Shown: positions 1 through 6,376, counted from the first letter of the stretch. The stretch: 20,419 nucleotides of DNA from Tidjanibacter sp. (GCA_017630115.1 JAGBVY010000135.1:1-20419), one strand, 5' to 3'. The notes: generated by a model from the sequence alone, not told the origin. Made by a program: numbers and translations.

Positions 1-1
1 A

Positions 2-952
2 TTATTTGGTCAAAGCGCCAATCTCATACAACACCTCGTTGGTCTTCTTAACAGCTGCAACGCTGGCCTCAAACTGAGCTTTCTCTGCGGGAGTGAGTTT
101 GAGGTTGAGAATTTTCTCAATACCGTTTTTGCCGATAACAGCGGGAACGCCGATGAAGAGGTCCTCTGCGCCATACTCACCTTCGAGGTAGCAGCTCGAC
201 GAGATAACCCTCTTCTGGTCGCCCAAGATGCTCTCAACAACGCTTGCAATAGCTGCGCCGGGAGCGTACCAAGCCGAAGTACCAAGCATTTTGGTCAGGG
301 TAGCACCGCCCACCATAGTGTCGGCAGCCACCTGTTGGAGCCTCTTCTTGCTCAGGAGCTGGCTTACGGGCACACCGCGGTAGCTTGCTTTCTCCACCAG
401 AGGAATCATAGTGGTGTCGCCGTGGCCACCGATAACCATACCATCCACGTCGCGGATGTCGGCTTTCAGAGCCTTAGCCAAGTAGCAACGGAAGCGCGAC
501 GAATCCAGAGCGCCACCCATACCGATTACGCGGTTTTTGGGCAGGCCGGTAGCCTTCAAAGTGAGGTAGGCCATAGTGTCCATAGGATTCGAAACGATAA
601 CGAAGATAGCCTTGGGCGAGTACTTCAAGATGTTGTTTACAACCGACTTAACGATGTTGGCATTAACACCGATAAGCTCCTCGCGGGTCATACCGGGTTT
701 GCGGGGAACACCAGAGGTGATAACAACCACGTCGCTCTTAGCGGTAGCTTTGTAGTCGTTGGTTACGCCCACGAGCTTGGTGTCGAAATCCAAGAGGGTG
801 GATGTTTGATACATATCGAGTACTTTACCCTCCGAGAGGTCGGGTTTGATGTCAATCAGACATACCTCGCTGGCTACTTTGCGGATAGCCATTACGTTTG
901 CGGCGGTTGCACCTACGTTGCCTGCGCCTACTACCGTAACTTTTGTTGCCAT
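2..952 (-). CDS. mdh: Malate dehydrogenase (LDH-like type)
   Basis: Cytosolic NAD-dependent oxidation of malate to oxaloacetate (reversible), used in the TCA cycle and, in Bacteroidales, in the reductive branch to succinate. The 316-residue protein has the N-terminal dinucleotide-binding loop G9-A-G-N-V-G14 and an acidic residue (D34) after strand 2 that fits NAD rather than NADP. Substrate arginines are in the mobile loop VPRKPGMTR (R84, R90), with N122, the D150-x2-R153 pair and the catalytic H177 in GGHGDT. The arginine-rich loop favours malate over lactate. The length is normal for the family and both ends are inside the window (stop at 2-4). It lies 53 bases downstream of gcvH on the same strand with no TAnnTTTG box between, so it is probably co-transcribed. 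All catalytic residues are present, so the assignment is firm. Confidence 0.96.
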   Translation of the reverse strand: MATKVTVVGAGNVGATAANVMAIRKVASEVCLIDIKPDLSEGKVLDMYQTSTLLDFDTKLVGVTNDYKATAKSDVVVITSGVPRKPGMTREELIGVNANIVKSVVNNILKYSPKAIFVIVSNPMDTMAYLTLKATGLPKNRVIGMGGALDSSRFRCYLAKALKADIRDVDGMVIGGHGDTTMIPLVEKASYRGVPVSQLLSKKRLQQVAADTMVGGATLTKMLGTSAWYAPGAAIASVVESILGDQKRVISSSCYLEGEYGAEDLFIGVPAVIGKNGIEKILNLKLTPAEKAQFEASVAAVKKTNEVLYEIGALTK

Positions 953-1005
953 TGTAGAAAAATGATTTTAGTTGTTTTTTTTGTTATTGTTATTAGTGTG
1001 TGAAT

Positions 1006-1383
1006 TTACAAAAGTGCTTTGTAGCCTTCGGCGTCGAGCAGGTCGTCGAGCTCGGCAGGGTTCTCCATACGGATGCGTACGAGCCAGCCACCCTCATAGG
1101 GCTCTTTATTTACAAGTGCGGGGTCGGCATCAACCTCGGGGTTGAGCTCCAAAACCTCGCCTGTAACGGGCAGAAATACGTCCGAAACGGTCTTAACGGC
1201 CTCGATAGAGCCAAATACCTCGTGTGCGCCAACAACCTCGCCTACGGTGGGAACATCAACAAATACGATGTCGCCAAGCTCGCCCTGAGCAAAGTCGGTA
1301 ATACCTACCAATGCTTCGTTACCGTCGATAACTTTAATCCACTCGTGGTCTTTCGAGTACTTCAATTCTGCGGGAATGTTCAT
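1006..1383 (-). CDS. gcvH: Glycine cleavage system H protein
   Basis: Lipoyl carrier protein of the glycine cleavage complex. It shuttles the aminomethyl group from the P protein (glycine decarboxylase) to the T protein and electrons to the L protein. The 125-residue length is typical. The lipoylation site is visible as GSIEAVKTVSD with the modified lysine at K64, and the conserved start (KYSKDHEWI) and the VGITDFAQGELGDIVFVD stretch are intact. No gcvT, gcvP or lpd gene is in the window, so the partners are encoded elsewhere or upstream beyond the divergent unit. It has its own canonical promoter (1461-1491) and an untranslated leader of roughly 70 bases containing a hairpin. That leader is too short for a glycine riboswitch. 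Downstream mdh is likely in the same transcript. Confidence 0.97.
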   Translation of the reverse strand: MNIPAELKYSKDHEWIKVIDGNEALVGITDFAQGELGDIVFVDVPTVGEVVGAHEVFGSIEAVKTVSDVFLPVTGEVLELNPEVDADPALVNKEPYEGGWLVRIRMENPAELDDLLDAEGYKALL

Positions 1384-1433
1384 AGTTTTAGTTATTTAGA
1401 GTTAAATTTATTGGTTGATTCTTGTTTGGTGTC

Positions 1434-1449
1434 GCGCACTTTTGTGCGC
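1434..1449 (-). promoter_or_regulatory. Hairpin at the 5' end of the gcvH leader
   Basis: A perfect 6-bp stem, GCGCAC and GTGCGC with a four-base loop, lies only a few bases after the inferred transcription start of gcvH. It could stabilise the 5' end of the RNA or be a protein site. The structure is seen directly; the function is inference. Confidence 0.4.
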
Positions 1450-1460
1450 TAAGTTAGCTA

Positions 1461-1491
1461 CAAAGATAAGTTTTATTTTTGGGCTGACAAA
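1461..1491 (-). promoter_or_regulatory. Promoter of gcvH-mdh
   Basis: On the minus strand a TTTG element (1488-1491) is separated by 19 bases from TATCTTTG (1461-1468). This matches the Bacteroidetes -33/-7 consensus TTTG/TAnnTTTG with canonical spacing. The predicted start is near 1454. Confidence 0.8.
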
Positions 1492-1538
1492 CATTATCTG
1501 TTATTTTTTTAGCAGATGACAAAAACTCGCTCAATAAG

Positions 1539-1570
1539 TTTGGTTGTTTGGAGCAAGAATCGTACATTTG
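1539..1570 (+). promoter_or_regulatory. Promoter of the aminotransferase gene
   Basis: TTTG (1539-1542), a 20-base spacer and TACATTTG (1563-1570) form a canonical Bacteroidetes promoter, divergent from the gcvH promoter about 50 bases away. The predicted start is near 1577, giving a leader of about 30 bases before ATG 1609. Confidence 0.8.
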
Positions 1571-1608
1571 TAATCTGCTAACAACCTAACAAACCACTAC
1601 TACACTAA

Positions 1609-2922
1609 ATGAAAACTATCGTTGATGCCGCTCAAATCCAGAGCGCGCTTGAAAGTATTGAGGTTGCATCGCTCGACGACCTCTCCATTCGTCAGCTTGT
1701 TTCGCTTGTGACGCGCTTTGAGCGTCAGAGTGGCCAGGAGTTTATCCACTTTGAGATTGGTGTGCCGGGTTTGCCTGCTTCGCAGGTGGGCGTGGAGGCA
1801 CAGAAGGCTGCCCTCGATAGGGGTGTTGCTTCGGTCTATCCTGCGCTTGATGGCGAGCCTGAGTTGAAGGCGGCCGCATCGAAATTTGTGAAGGCTATCA
1901 TTGGTGCCGATGTGGCGCCTGCCCACTGCATCCCCACCGTAGGCTCAATGCAGGGCACGTTTGTTTCGCTTATGGCTGTGTCGGCACTCGACCAGAAGAA
2001 AGATACGATTCTCTATATCGACCCCGGATTCCCTGTGCAGAAGACCCAAGCCGATGTGTTGGGCATCCGTAGGGAGGCTTTCGATGTCTATAACTTCCGT
2101 GCCGAAAAGCTCGGCCCCAAGTTGGAGGAGTATCTCAGCTCGGGTCGTATCGCTGCCATCCTCTACTCCAATCCCAACAACCCCTCGTGGATGTGTCTGA
2201 CCGACGAGGAGTTGCGTACCATTGGCGAGATGGCCAACAAGTACGACGCAGTGGTTATTGAGGACTTGGCCTATGTGACTATGGATTTCCGCAAGCCCAA
2301 CGACCCCCAAACGGGACTACCCACTCAGGTAAGCGTTACCCCCTATACCGACAACTACATCTTGCTGCTGAGCGGCTCAAAGATATTCTCCTATGCGGGC
2401 GAGCGCATTGCCGTGACGTGCATCTCCGACAAACTCTTCGAGCGCAAGAGCGACAATCTGCGCCAGCGCTATGGTCTGCCTTCGTTTGGTAATGTCTTTG
2501 TTCATAAGCTCATCTACACCCTCTCTTCGGGTGTTTCCCACTCGGCACAGATGGCTCTGGCCGAGATGATGTCGAGGGCTGCCGAGGGTAGCTATAACTA
2601 CCGCGACGAGGTGAGGGAGTATGCACACCGCACCGAGCGCATCCGCGAGATTCTCACTCGCCACGGCTTCCACTTGGTCTATGACAAGGATGTCGATGAG
2701 CCTGTTGGTAGCGGTTTCTTCTTTACGATTGGCTATAAGGATATGAAGGGTGGCAAACTGCTCGAATACTTGTTGCGCTGTGGCGTGAGCGGTATTGTGC
2801 TTGTCTCGACAGGCTCCGATTACGAGGGCATACGCGCCTGCTCGTCGGCCATTAAGCCCCACCACTACGAACTGCTCGACGAACGACTGGCAATGTTTGA
2901 GAGGCTTGTTGCTGAGGAATAA
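1609..2922 (+). CDS. PLP-dependent aminotransferase, class I/II fold
   Basis: Cytosolic fold-type I pyridoxal-phosphate enzyme of 437 residues, probably transferring amino groups between an amino acid and a 2-oxo acid. Visible signature residues: N188-P-N-N-P192, which packs the cofactor; D219 in IEDLAY with Y222, for the pyridine nitrogen and ring; and Schiff-base lysine K258 in SGSKIFSYAGERIA, followed by the phosphate-binding arginine. The C-terminal domain is complete. The ATG at 1609 is supported by the promoter directly upstream. The substrate cannot be read from sequence; this subgroup is commonly annotated only as 'aminotransferase'. The following CoA-transferase gene is 104 bases downstream on the same strand without an obvious promoter between, so the pair may take part in amino-acid or organic-acid conversion (inference). 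Confidence 0.92.
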   Translation: MKTIVDAAQIQSALESIEVASLDDLSIRQLVSLVTRFERQSGQEFIHFEIGVPGLPASQVGVEAQKAALDRGVASVYPALDGEPELKAAASKFVKAIIGADVAPAHCIPTVGSMQGTFVSLMAVSALDQKKDTILYIDPGFPVQKTQADVLGIRREAFDVYNFRAEKLGPKLEEYLSSGRIAAILYSNPNNPSWMCLTDEELRTIGEMANKYDAVVIEDLAYVTMDFRKPNDPQTGLPTQVSVTPYTDNYILLLSGSKIFSYAGERIAVTCISDKLFERKSDNLRQRYGLPSFGNVFVHKLIYTLSSGVSHSAQMALAEMMSRAAEGSYNYRDEVREYAHRTERIREILTRHGFHLVYDKDVDEPVGSGFFFTIGYKDMKGGKLLEYLLRCGVSGIVLVSTGSDYEGIRACSSAIKPHHYELLDERLAMFERLVAEE

Positions 2923-3026
2923 AGTAAACTAAAAAATTGAATTTAGGGAGGTTGAGGAGATAAAACTCTGCGCCGTAAGCGCACCTTAATTTTCCATTTT
3001 CATTTTTCCATTTTTAATTCGAAAGT
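2923..3026. repeat. Intergenic spacer with small hairpin and AT-rich ATTTTCCATTT tract
   Basis: This spacer holds a 5-bp hairpin (TGCGC...GCGCA, 2969-2983) followed by a pyrimidine-rich tract of repeated ATTTTCC/ATTTTTCC words (about 2988-3020). The same kind of tract recurs at 4876-4894 and 18037-18067, so it looks like a dispersed intergenic sequence and not a gene-specific signal. No TAnnTTTG box was found here. Confidence 0.5.
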
Positions 3027-4325
3027 ATGGCAAATTATGTTACTGCTGCCGAGGCGGCAAAGTTGATTAAGAGTTACGACAAAGTCTATGTGCAAGGCTC
3101 AACGAGTGTGCCCGAGGTGCTTGTGGATGCAATGGTGGCGCGTGCCGGTGAACTGCGTGGCGTTGAGGTGTATAGCGCTTTTGCAGTGGCCAAGCGCGAC
3201 ATCCCCTATGGTACTCCCGAGATGAAGGACAGCTTCATCCCTCAGAGTTTCTTTGTGGCCAACAACTATCGCAATGCCATAGCTTCGGGCTACGGCTCAA
3301 TTACTCCTTGTTTTTTGGGCGAAGTGCCTGCTTTGGTCAGGGAGGGTTACGTTAAGTACGACGTGGCGCTGCTCAACTGCTCCGAGCCCGACGAGAGGGG
3401 CTATTGTAGCTTCGGTATCTCGGCCGACTTGGCTGTGAGCGCTGCCGAGACGGCTAAAATTATCATTGCCCAAATCAACCCTCGCATCCCCTATACCTAT
3501 GGCGATGCTCTGGTCCACATCGACCGCATCGACGCCGCGGTGAGGGTCGATGAGGAGCCTGTGGCCCTGCCTACGGTTGAGCCTAATGCCGATGAGTGGA
3601 AGATTGGTGGCTATATTGCCGAGCAGATACCCGACGGAGCAACGCTCCAAATTGGCGTTGGAGGTATTCCCAATGCTGTGCTTGCGGCACTGACCAACCA
3701 CAAAAACTTGGGCCTCCACACCGAGGCACTGACCGATGGTGTTGTGCCCCTGATAAATAGCGGTGTGATAAACAACTCACAGAAGGTCATCGAGCGAGGC
3801 AGAACCGTATGTTGCCTCTCGCTTGGCTCGCGCCGACTCTACGACTATATGGACTACAACCCCGACCTCTTGGTAAAGGATGTGGCTTGGACCAACGACC
3901 CCTTCCGCATCCGCCAAAATCCTAAGGCTATGGCCATCAACTCGGCTATTGAGGTCGATTTGACGGGTCAGGTATGCGCCGACTCTATCGGTACTCGCAT
4001 CTTCTCGGGTGTGGGTGGTCAGCACGATTTTATGTATGGTGCGGCTCTCTCGGAGGGGGGCAAGACCTTCATCGCTATGAACTCCATCACCCCTAAGGGT
4101 GTGTCGAAAATCAAACCCGTGCTTACAGAGGGTGCGGGTGTGGTTACCACTCGCTTCCAGACTCAGTATGTCGTCACCGAATATGGCGCAGCATTTTTGA
4201 AGGGTAAGAACTTGGCTGAGCGTGCTAAGGCTCTGATTGAGATTGCCCACCCCTCGGTGCGCGAGGAGTTGGAGAGGGCGGCTTGCGAGAGGTTTGGTTA
4301 TTCATTCCTGAGGTTGAAAGCATAG
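3027..4325 (+). CDS. Acetyl-CoA hydrolase/transferase family CoA-transferase
   Basis: Class I-type CoA-transferase of the acetyl-CoA hydrolase/4-hydroxybutyrate CoA-transferase family, 432 residues, with the two-domain length of that family. It moves CoA between an acyl-CoA and a carboxylate such as acetate in the cytosol. The N-terminal domain runs to about residue 190. The C-terminal domain carries the oxyanion/CoA-binding glycine cluster IGVGGIPNAV (209-218), the probable catalytic glutamate E233 in LHTEALTDG, and the conserved GVGGQHDFMYGA and VVTEYGAAFLKGK segments. Candidate substrates are 4-hydroxybutyrate, butyrate, propionate or succinate; sequence reading alone does not separate them. 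It is possibly co-transcribed with the aminotransferase. Its 3' end faces the repeat-rich gap and a convergent PAS gene. Confidence 0.93.
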   Translation: MANYVTAAEAAKLIKSYDKVYVQGSTSVPEVLVDAMVARAGELRGVEVYSAFAVAKRDIPYGTPEMKDSFIPQSFFVANNYRNAIASGYGSITPCFLGEVPALVREGYVKYDVALLNCSEPDERGYCSFGISADLAVSAAETAKIIIAQINPRIPYTYGDALVHIDRIDAAVRVDEEPVALPTVEPNADEWKIGGYIAEQIPDGATLQIGVGGIPNAVLAALTNHKNLGLHTEALTDGVVPLINSGVINNSQKVIERGRTVCCLSLGSRRLYDYMDYNPDLLVKDVAWTNDPFRIRQNPKAMAINSAIEVDLTGQVCADSIGTRIFSGVGGQHDFMYGAALSEGGKTFIAMNSITPKGVSKIKPVLTEGAGVVTTRFQTQYVVTEYGAAFLKGKNLAERAKALIEIAHPSVREELERAACERFGYSFLRLKA

Positions 4326-4371
4326 CTCTTTCGAGCGCGCCTTGTTGGTAAATTTTGCACCAACCTGCGAT

Positions 4372-4413
4372 AGGTGGCTTCCTCATTTACGAGAGTAAAC
4401 TGCGGAGCCACCT
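4372..4413. repeat. Imperfect inverted repeat (hairpin)
   Basis: Outer arms AGGTGGCT (4372-4379) and AGCCACCT (4406-4413) and inner arms TTTAC (4386-4390) and GTAAA (4395-4399) fold into one stem with a 6/6 internal loop and a GAGA tetraloop. Its right arm is part of the 34-base direct repeat. Confidence 0.7.
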
Positions 4414-4504
4414 TCTTATTTGGCACAAAATTTCCTCAACAAATCGCACTCGACTTTCTCCCGACCTAGCAAACTGCGGAGCCACCTTCTTGTTTGGCAC
4501 AAAA
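4397..4504. repeat. 34-base direct repeat, two copies
   Basis: Copies at 4397-4430 and 4471-4504 begin AAACTGCGGAGCCACC and end TTTGGCACAAAA. They differ at one base only (TTCTTA/TTCTTG). The period is 74 bases. Between the copies is unrelated sequence. Confidence 0.85.
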
Positions 4505-4508
4505 ATCC

Positions 4509-4602
4509 CTCCACAAAACCCAGCCGCAGGACAAGTCCTGTTTTGTGAGGGTGCGGAGCAAGCTCCGTTTTGTGAGGGGAGGACAAGTCCTGTTTTGTGA
4601 GG
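4509..4602. repeat. Three-unit array of small palindromes with GTTTTGTGAGG tails
   Basis: Units at 4529-4550, 4555-4577 and 4581-4602 each consist of a mini-palindrome (GGAC-AA-GTCC, GGAGC-AA-GCTCC, GGAC-AA-GTCC) followed by (T)GTTTTGTGAGG. Units 1 and 3 are identical over 22 bases. Upstream, CCTCCACAAAAC (about 4508-4519) is complementary to the tail with one bulge, so it can pair with any of the units. Confidence 0.8.
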
Positions 4603-4639
4603 TTGGTGCTCCCGACCGAATGTTCGCCCCACGACCACT

Positions 4640-4683
4640 CCTCCCCTATGTCAGGGGAGGTGGCGCGAAGCGACGGAGAGGTT
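4640..4683. repeat. GC-rich hairpin with purine-rich tail
   Basis: CCTCCCCT (4640-4647) and AGGGGAGG (4653-4660) form a perfect 8-bp stem around ATGTC, followed by a GTGGCGCGAAGCGACGGAG tail. From memory, elements of this design are scattered between genes in gut bacteria; I could not check for copies elsewhere. Confidence 0.65.
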
Positions 4684-4703
4684 AGTTGCGCCAAAGGCGC
4701 AGA

Positions 4704-4734
4704 GCTGACCGCTGACTGCTGACTGCTGACCGCT
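4704..4734. repeat. 7-base tandem repeat GCTGACY, 4.4 copies
   Basis: Consecutive GCTGACC, GCTGACT, GCTGACT, GCTGACC, GCT. Confidence 0.85.
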
Positions 4735-4827
4735 GGGAGTACTGGGAGGACTGGGAGAACTGAGAGAACTGGGAGAACTAAGAAGCCCCAGTAAACCCAG
4801 TGAACCCAGTGAACCCAGTAAACCCAG
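4733..4827. repeat. Two opposed 9-base tandem repeats forming an inverted structure
   Basis: The left block (4733-4777) is five copies of CTGGGAGNA. The right block (4787-4827) is 4.6 copies of CCCAGTRAA. ACTGGG in the left block pairs with CCCAGT in the right block at every unit, with three-base internal loops, giving a long laddered hairpin. The two blocks are adjacent and share the same period. Confidence 0.8.
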
Positions 4828-4830
4828 CAT

Positions 4831-4876
4831 ATAGGGCATACGCCCTATTCCCTAAATTCCCTAACCTCCCTAATAA
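4831..4876. repeat. Hairpin followed by 9-base CCCTAA-type repeat
   Basis: ATAGGGC-ATAC-GCCCTAT forms a perfect 7-bp stem (4831-4848). It overlaps CCCTATT, CCCTAAATT, CCCTAACCT, CCCTAATAA (4843-4876), after which an AT-rich ATTTTCAATTTTTAATT tract leads into the end of the PAS gene. Confidence 0.7.
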
Positions 4877-4886
4877 TTTTCAATTT

Positions 4887-5213
4887 TTAATTCCCCCTTA
4901 CCTTGTGTGGCATACCTTCGGGCAGAACGATGGAGTACTCCACCAGTCCGGCCACTGTGCCGTTGTCGTACCACGGGGTTTGGTAGATGAGTTTGCGTAG
5001 GCCACCCTTCTCAATGGTGTAGGCGTTGGAGGAGCCGTGGGATAACATCTCTACGATTTTTGCCCACGAGGCGGGTTGGTGGCACTCTTTCAGGTTGTGG
5101 CCGCAAGCGTCGCCCAGCACCTGCTTGGCGCGTTGGTTTTGGTAGATTACATTGCCGTCGAGGTCGCACACTGTGGTGGCAACATCAACACTCTCGAAAA
5201 AATCTTTCATCAT
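4887..5213 (-). CDS. Single-domain PAS protein
   Basis: A 108-residue cytosolic protein consisting of little more than one PAS domain. The N-terminal VCDLDGNVIYQNQRAKQVLG motif is the classic PAS strand/helix start, and the C-terminal strands run LRKLIYQTPWYDNGTVAGLVEYSI. PAS domains sense small molecules, redox state or bound haem/flavin, and normally pass the signal to an attached output domain; none is present here. A C44-H45 pair in LKECHQPAS resembles the CHPP segment found in the PAS part of some DUF438-type proteins (from memory). There are two adjacent start codons (5213 and 5210). It diverges from the outer-membrane-protein operon across a 20-base inverted repeat, so it may be co-regulated with that operon. 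Its partner is unknown. Confidence 0.85.
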   Translation of the reverse strand: MMKDFFESVDVATTVCDLDGNVIYQNQRAKQVLGDACGHNLKECHQPASWAKIVEMLSHGSSNAYTIEKGGLRKLIYQTPWYDNGTVAGLVEYSIVLPEGMPHKVRGN

Positions 5214-5232
5214 AGTTTGGGTTTATTGTTTG

Positions 5233-5252
5233 CACAAATATACATATTTGTG
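5233..5252. promoter_or_regulatory. 20-base inverted repeat between divergent genes (candidate operator)
   Basis: CACAAATATACATATTTGTG has perfect 9-base arms around a 2-base centre. It contains the minus-strand TATATTTG box (5235-5242) of the PAS gene and the plus-strand TTTG (5247-5250) that could be the -33 element of the operon starting at 5285. A regulator bound here could control both directions (inference). Confidence 0.55.
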
Positions 5253-5280
5253 GTCAAATTAGAAAAAAGTTATACTTTTG
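5247..5280 (+). promoter_or_regulatory. Promoter of the 5285-9986 operon
   Basis: TTTG (5247-5250), a 22-base spacer and TACTTTTG (5273-5280). The box ends only four bases before the GTG start codon, so the transcript may begin at or next to the start codon. Confidence 0.65.
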
Positions 5281-5284
5281 TGAC

Positions 5285-6376
5285 GTGAAACGATTTTTGG
5301 TGTACATCGGACTTGTGGCTCTGATGGCTGTGGTTGTGCCCGGTGCAACTATGGCCCAAGTGGTCGTGTGGAATGCCGACTTCGATTTCCGCTTCGACAA
5401 TCGCGAGTATGGCGACCCAAGTCGTATGGTGGCTCCGTCGGAGACAATTTTTGGTGCCAACATAACCCCCGAGGTGGGTCTGGGGTGGGGCTATGGCCAT
5501 AGCCTGATGATTGGTGCTACCCTGCACGCCGATATGGGTAGTCAGAAGTTTTTCGACTCGCCCAGTTTTATTGCCTACTACGACTTTACCGACTCACACT
5601 CGCGCCTAAGCTCATCGCTTGGCCTCTTCCCTCGTTCCAAGCTTCGAGGCCGCTATTCGCGTGCCACATTCGACGAAACATATAGTTTCTACAACCCCAC
5701 CATTGAGGGAGCTCTGCTGCGCTATACGGCGAGCTACTGGTGGTTTGAGATGGCTTGTGACTGGAACGGTCTGCGCTCTGCCTCTCGTCGAGAGATGTTT
5801 ACTCTGCTTGTGGCGGGCGAGGCTAATAAGGGCTTTTCCTATGCGGGCTACAACCTTATGCTCCACCACCACGCCCAGAGCGACACGGCTCGTGGGGTGG
5901 TCGATAACGGCCTTGTGAATCTCTATATTGGTGTGGATTTGTCGTCGCTCTTGGGGCTGAAAGAGTTTTCTATGCAGGCCTCGTGGTTGCAGGGCTACCA
6001 GAATGACCGCTACCATATAGGCACCCCGGTTTTGCCCGGCGGATATGAACTCTCGCTCCGTATGCAACGCGAGGAGATAGGCCTGGTCGATACCTTCTAT
6101 AAGGGTCAAGACCTTATGCCCTATTGGAATCTGCCCTACGAGGATGCCCAAGGCTCTATTTATGGTTCGAGCCTCTATTCGGGTGACCCTTTCTACCGTG
6201 TGGGCGAGAGCGGTTTCTACAACCGATTGGAACTCTACTGGGAGCCTCGCATAAAGAATGGCGTCGCGCTGCGCTTTTCGTCGGTCCACCATTTCGATGG
6301 TGCGCATTGGGGGTGGCAGCAGGTCATCGCCCTGAGAGTGGATATAGGCAGCGAGATGTTTGCCCCGATTAGATAG
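5285..6376 (+). CDS. Secreted, predicted outer-membrane beta-barrel-like protein
   Basis: A 363-residue protein I cannot assign to a named family. The start is GTG at 5285; the encoded KRFLVYIGLVALMAVVVPG segment plus ATMAQ is a good signal peptide with cleavage after about residue 24, which supports this start. The mature part has many short alternating hydrophobic/polar segments rich in Tyr, Trp, Phe and Gly, and no hydrophobic helices. Examples are VGLGWGYGHSLMIGATLHADMG and the C-terminal VALRFSSVHHFDG region. This suggests a beta-barrel in the outer membrane. It is the first gene of an operon with a CotH/lamin-tail lipoprotein (21 bases downstream) and a TerB-like protein. A structural role for or with the lipoprotein is possible. 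No known porin or TonB-receptor plug motif is visible. Confidence 0.75.
   Translation: MKRFLVYIGLVALMAVVVPGATMAQVVVWNADFDFRFDNREYGDPSRMVAPSETIFGANITPEVGLGWGYGHSLMIGATLHADMGSQKFFDSPSFIAYYDFTDSHSRLSSSLGLFPRSKLRGRYSRATFDETYSFYNPTIEGALLRYTASYWWFEMACDWNGLRSASRREMFTLLVAGEANKGFSYAGYNLMLHHHAQSDTARGVVDNGLVNLYIGVDLSSLLGLKEFSMQASWLQGYQNDRYHIGTPVLPGGYELSLRMQREEIGLVDTFYKGQDLMPYWNLPYEDAQGSIYGSSLYSGDPFYRVGESGFYNRLELYWEPRIKNGVALRFSSVHHFDGAHWGWQQVIALRVDIGSEMFAPIR

Larger units (their letters stand above)
4326..4886. other. 561-base non-coding gap filled with structured repeats
   Basis: This lies between two convergent genes. No ORF here looks like protein: all candidates are low-complexity translations of repeats. 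Going left to right it holds an imperfect hairpin (4372-4413), two copies of a 34-base direct repeat, a three-unit array of tiny palindromes, a GC-rich hairpin with a purine-rich tail (4640-4683), a GCGCC-AAA-GGCGC hairpin near 4688-4700, a 7-base tandem repeat, two opposed 9-base tandem repeats, a 7-bp hairpin, a CCCTAA-type 9-base repeat and an AT-rich tract. The individual elements are listed separately. Confidence 0.8.

Noticed and set aside
335..1003. 222-codon plus-strand ORF opposite mdh
   Set aside because: It is antisense to a firmly identified enzyme, its product has no recognisable features, and no promoter precedes it.
1384..1460. Glycine riboswitch before gcvH
   Set aside because: The leader is only about 70 bases and shows one simple stem, not the tandem aptamer arrangement.
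4387..4694. Small ORFs on both strands in the repeat-rich gap
   Set aside because: They translate palindromic and tandem repeats (recurring FVRG/SQNG words) and would be spurious proteins.
4509..4827. Possible CRISPR array
   Set aside because: Units are 7, 9 or about 26 bases without unique 30-base spacers, and there are no cas genes.
5612..6307. 231-codon minus-strand ORF
   Set aside because: Shadow of the signal-peptide-bearing gene on the plus strand.
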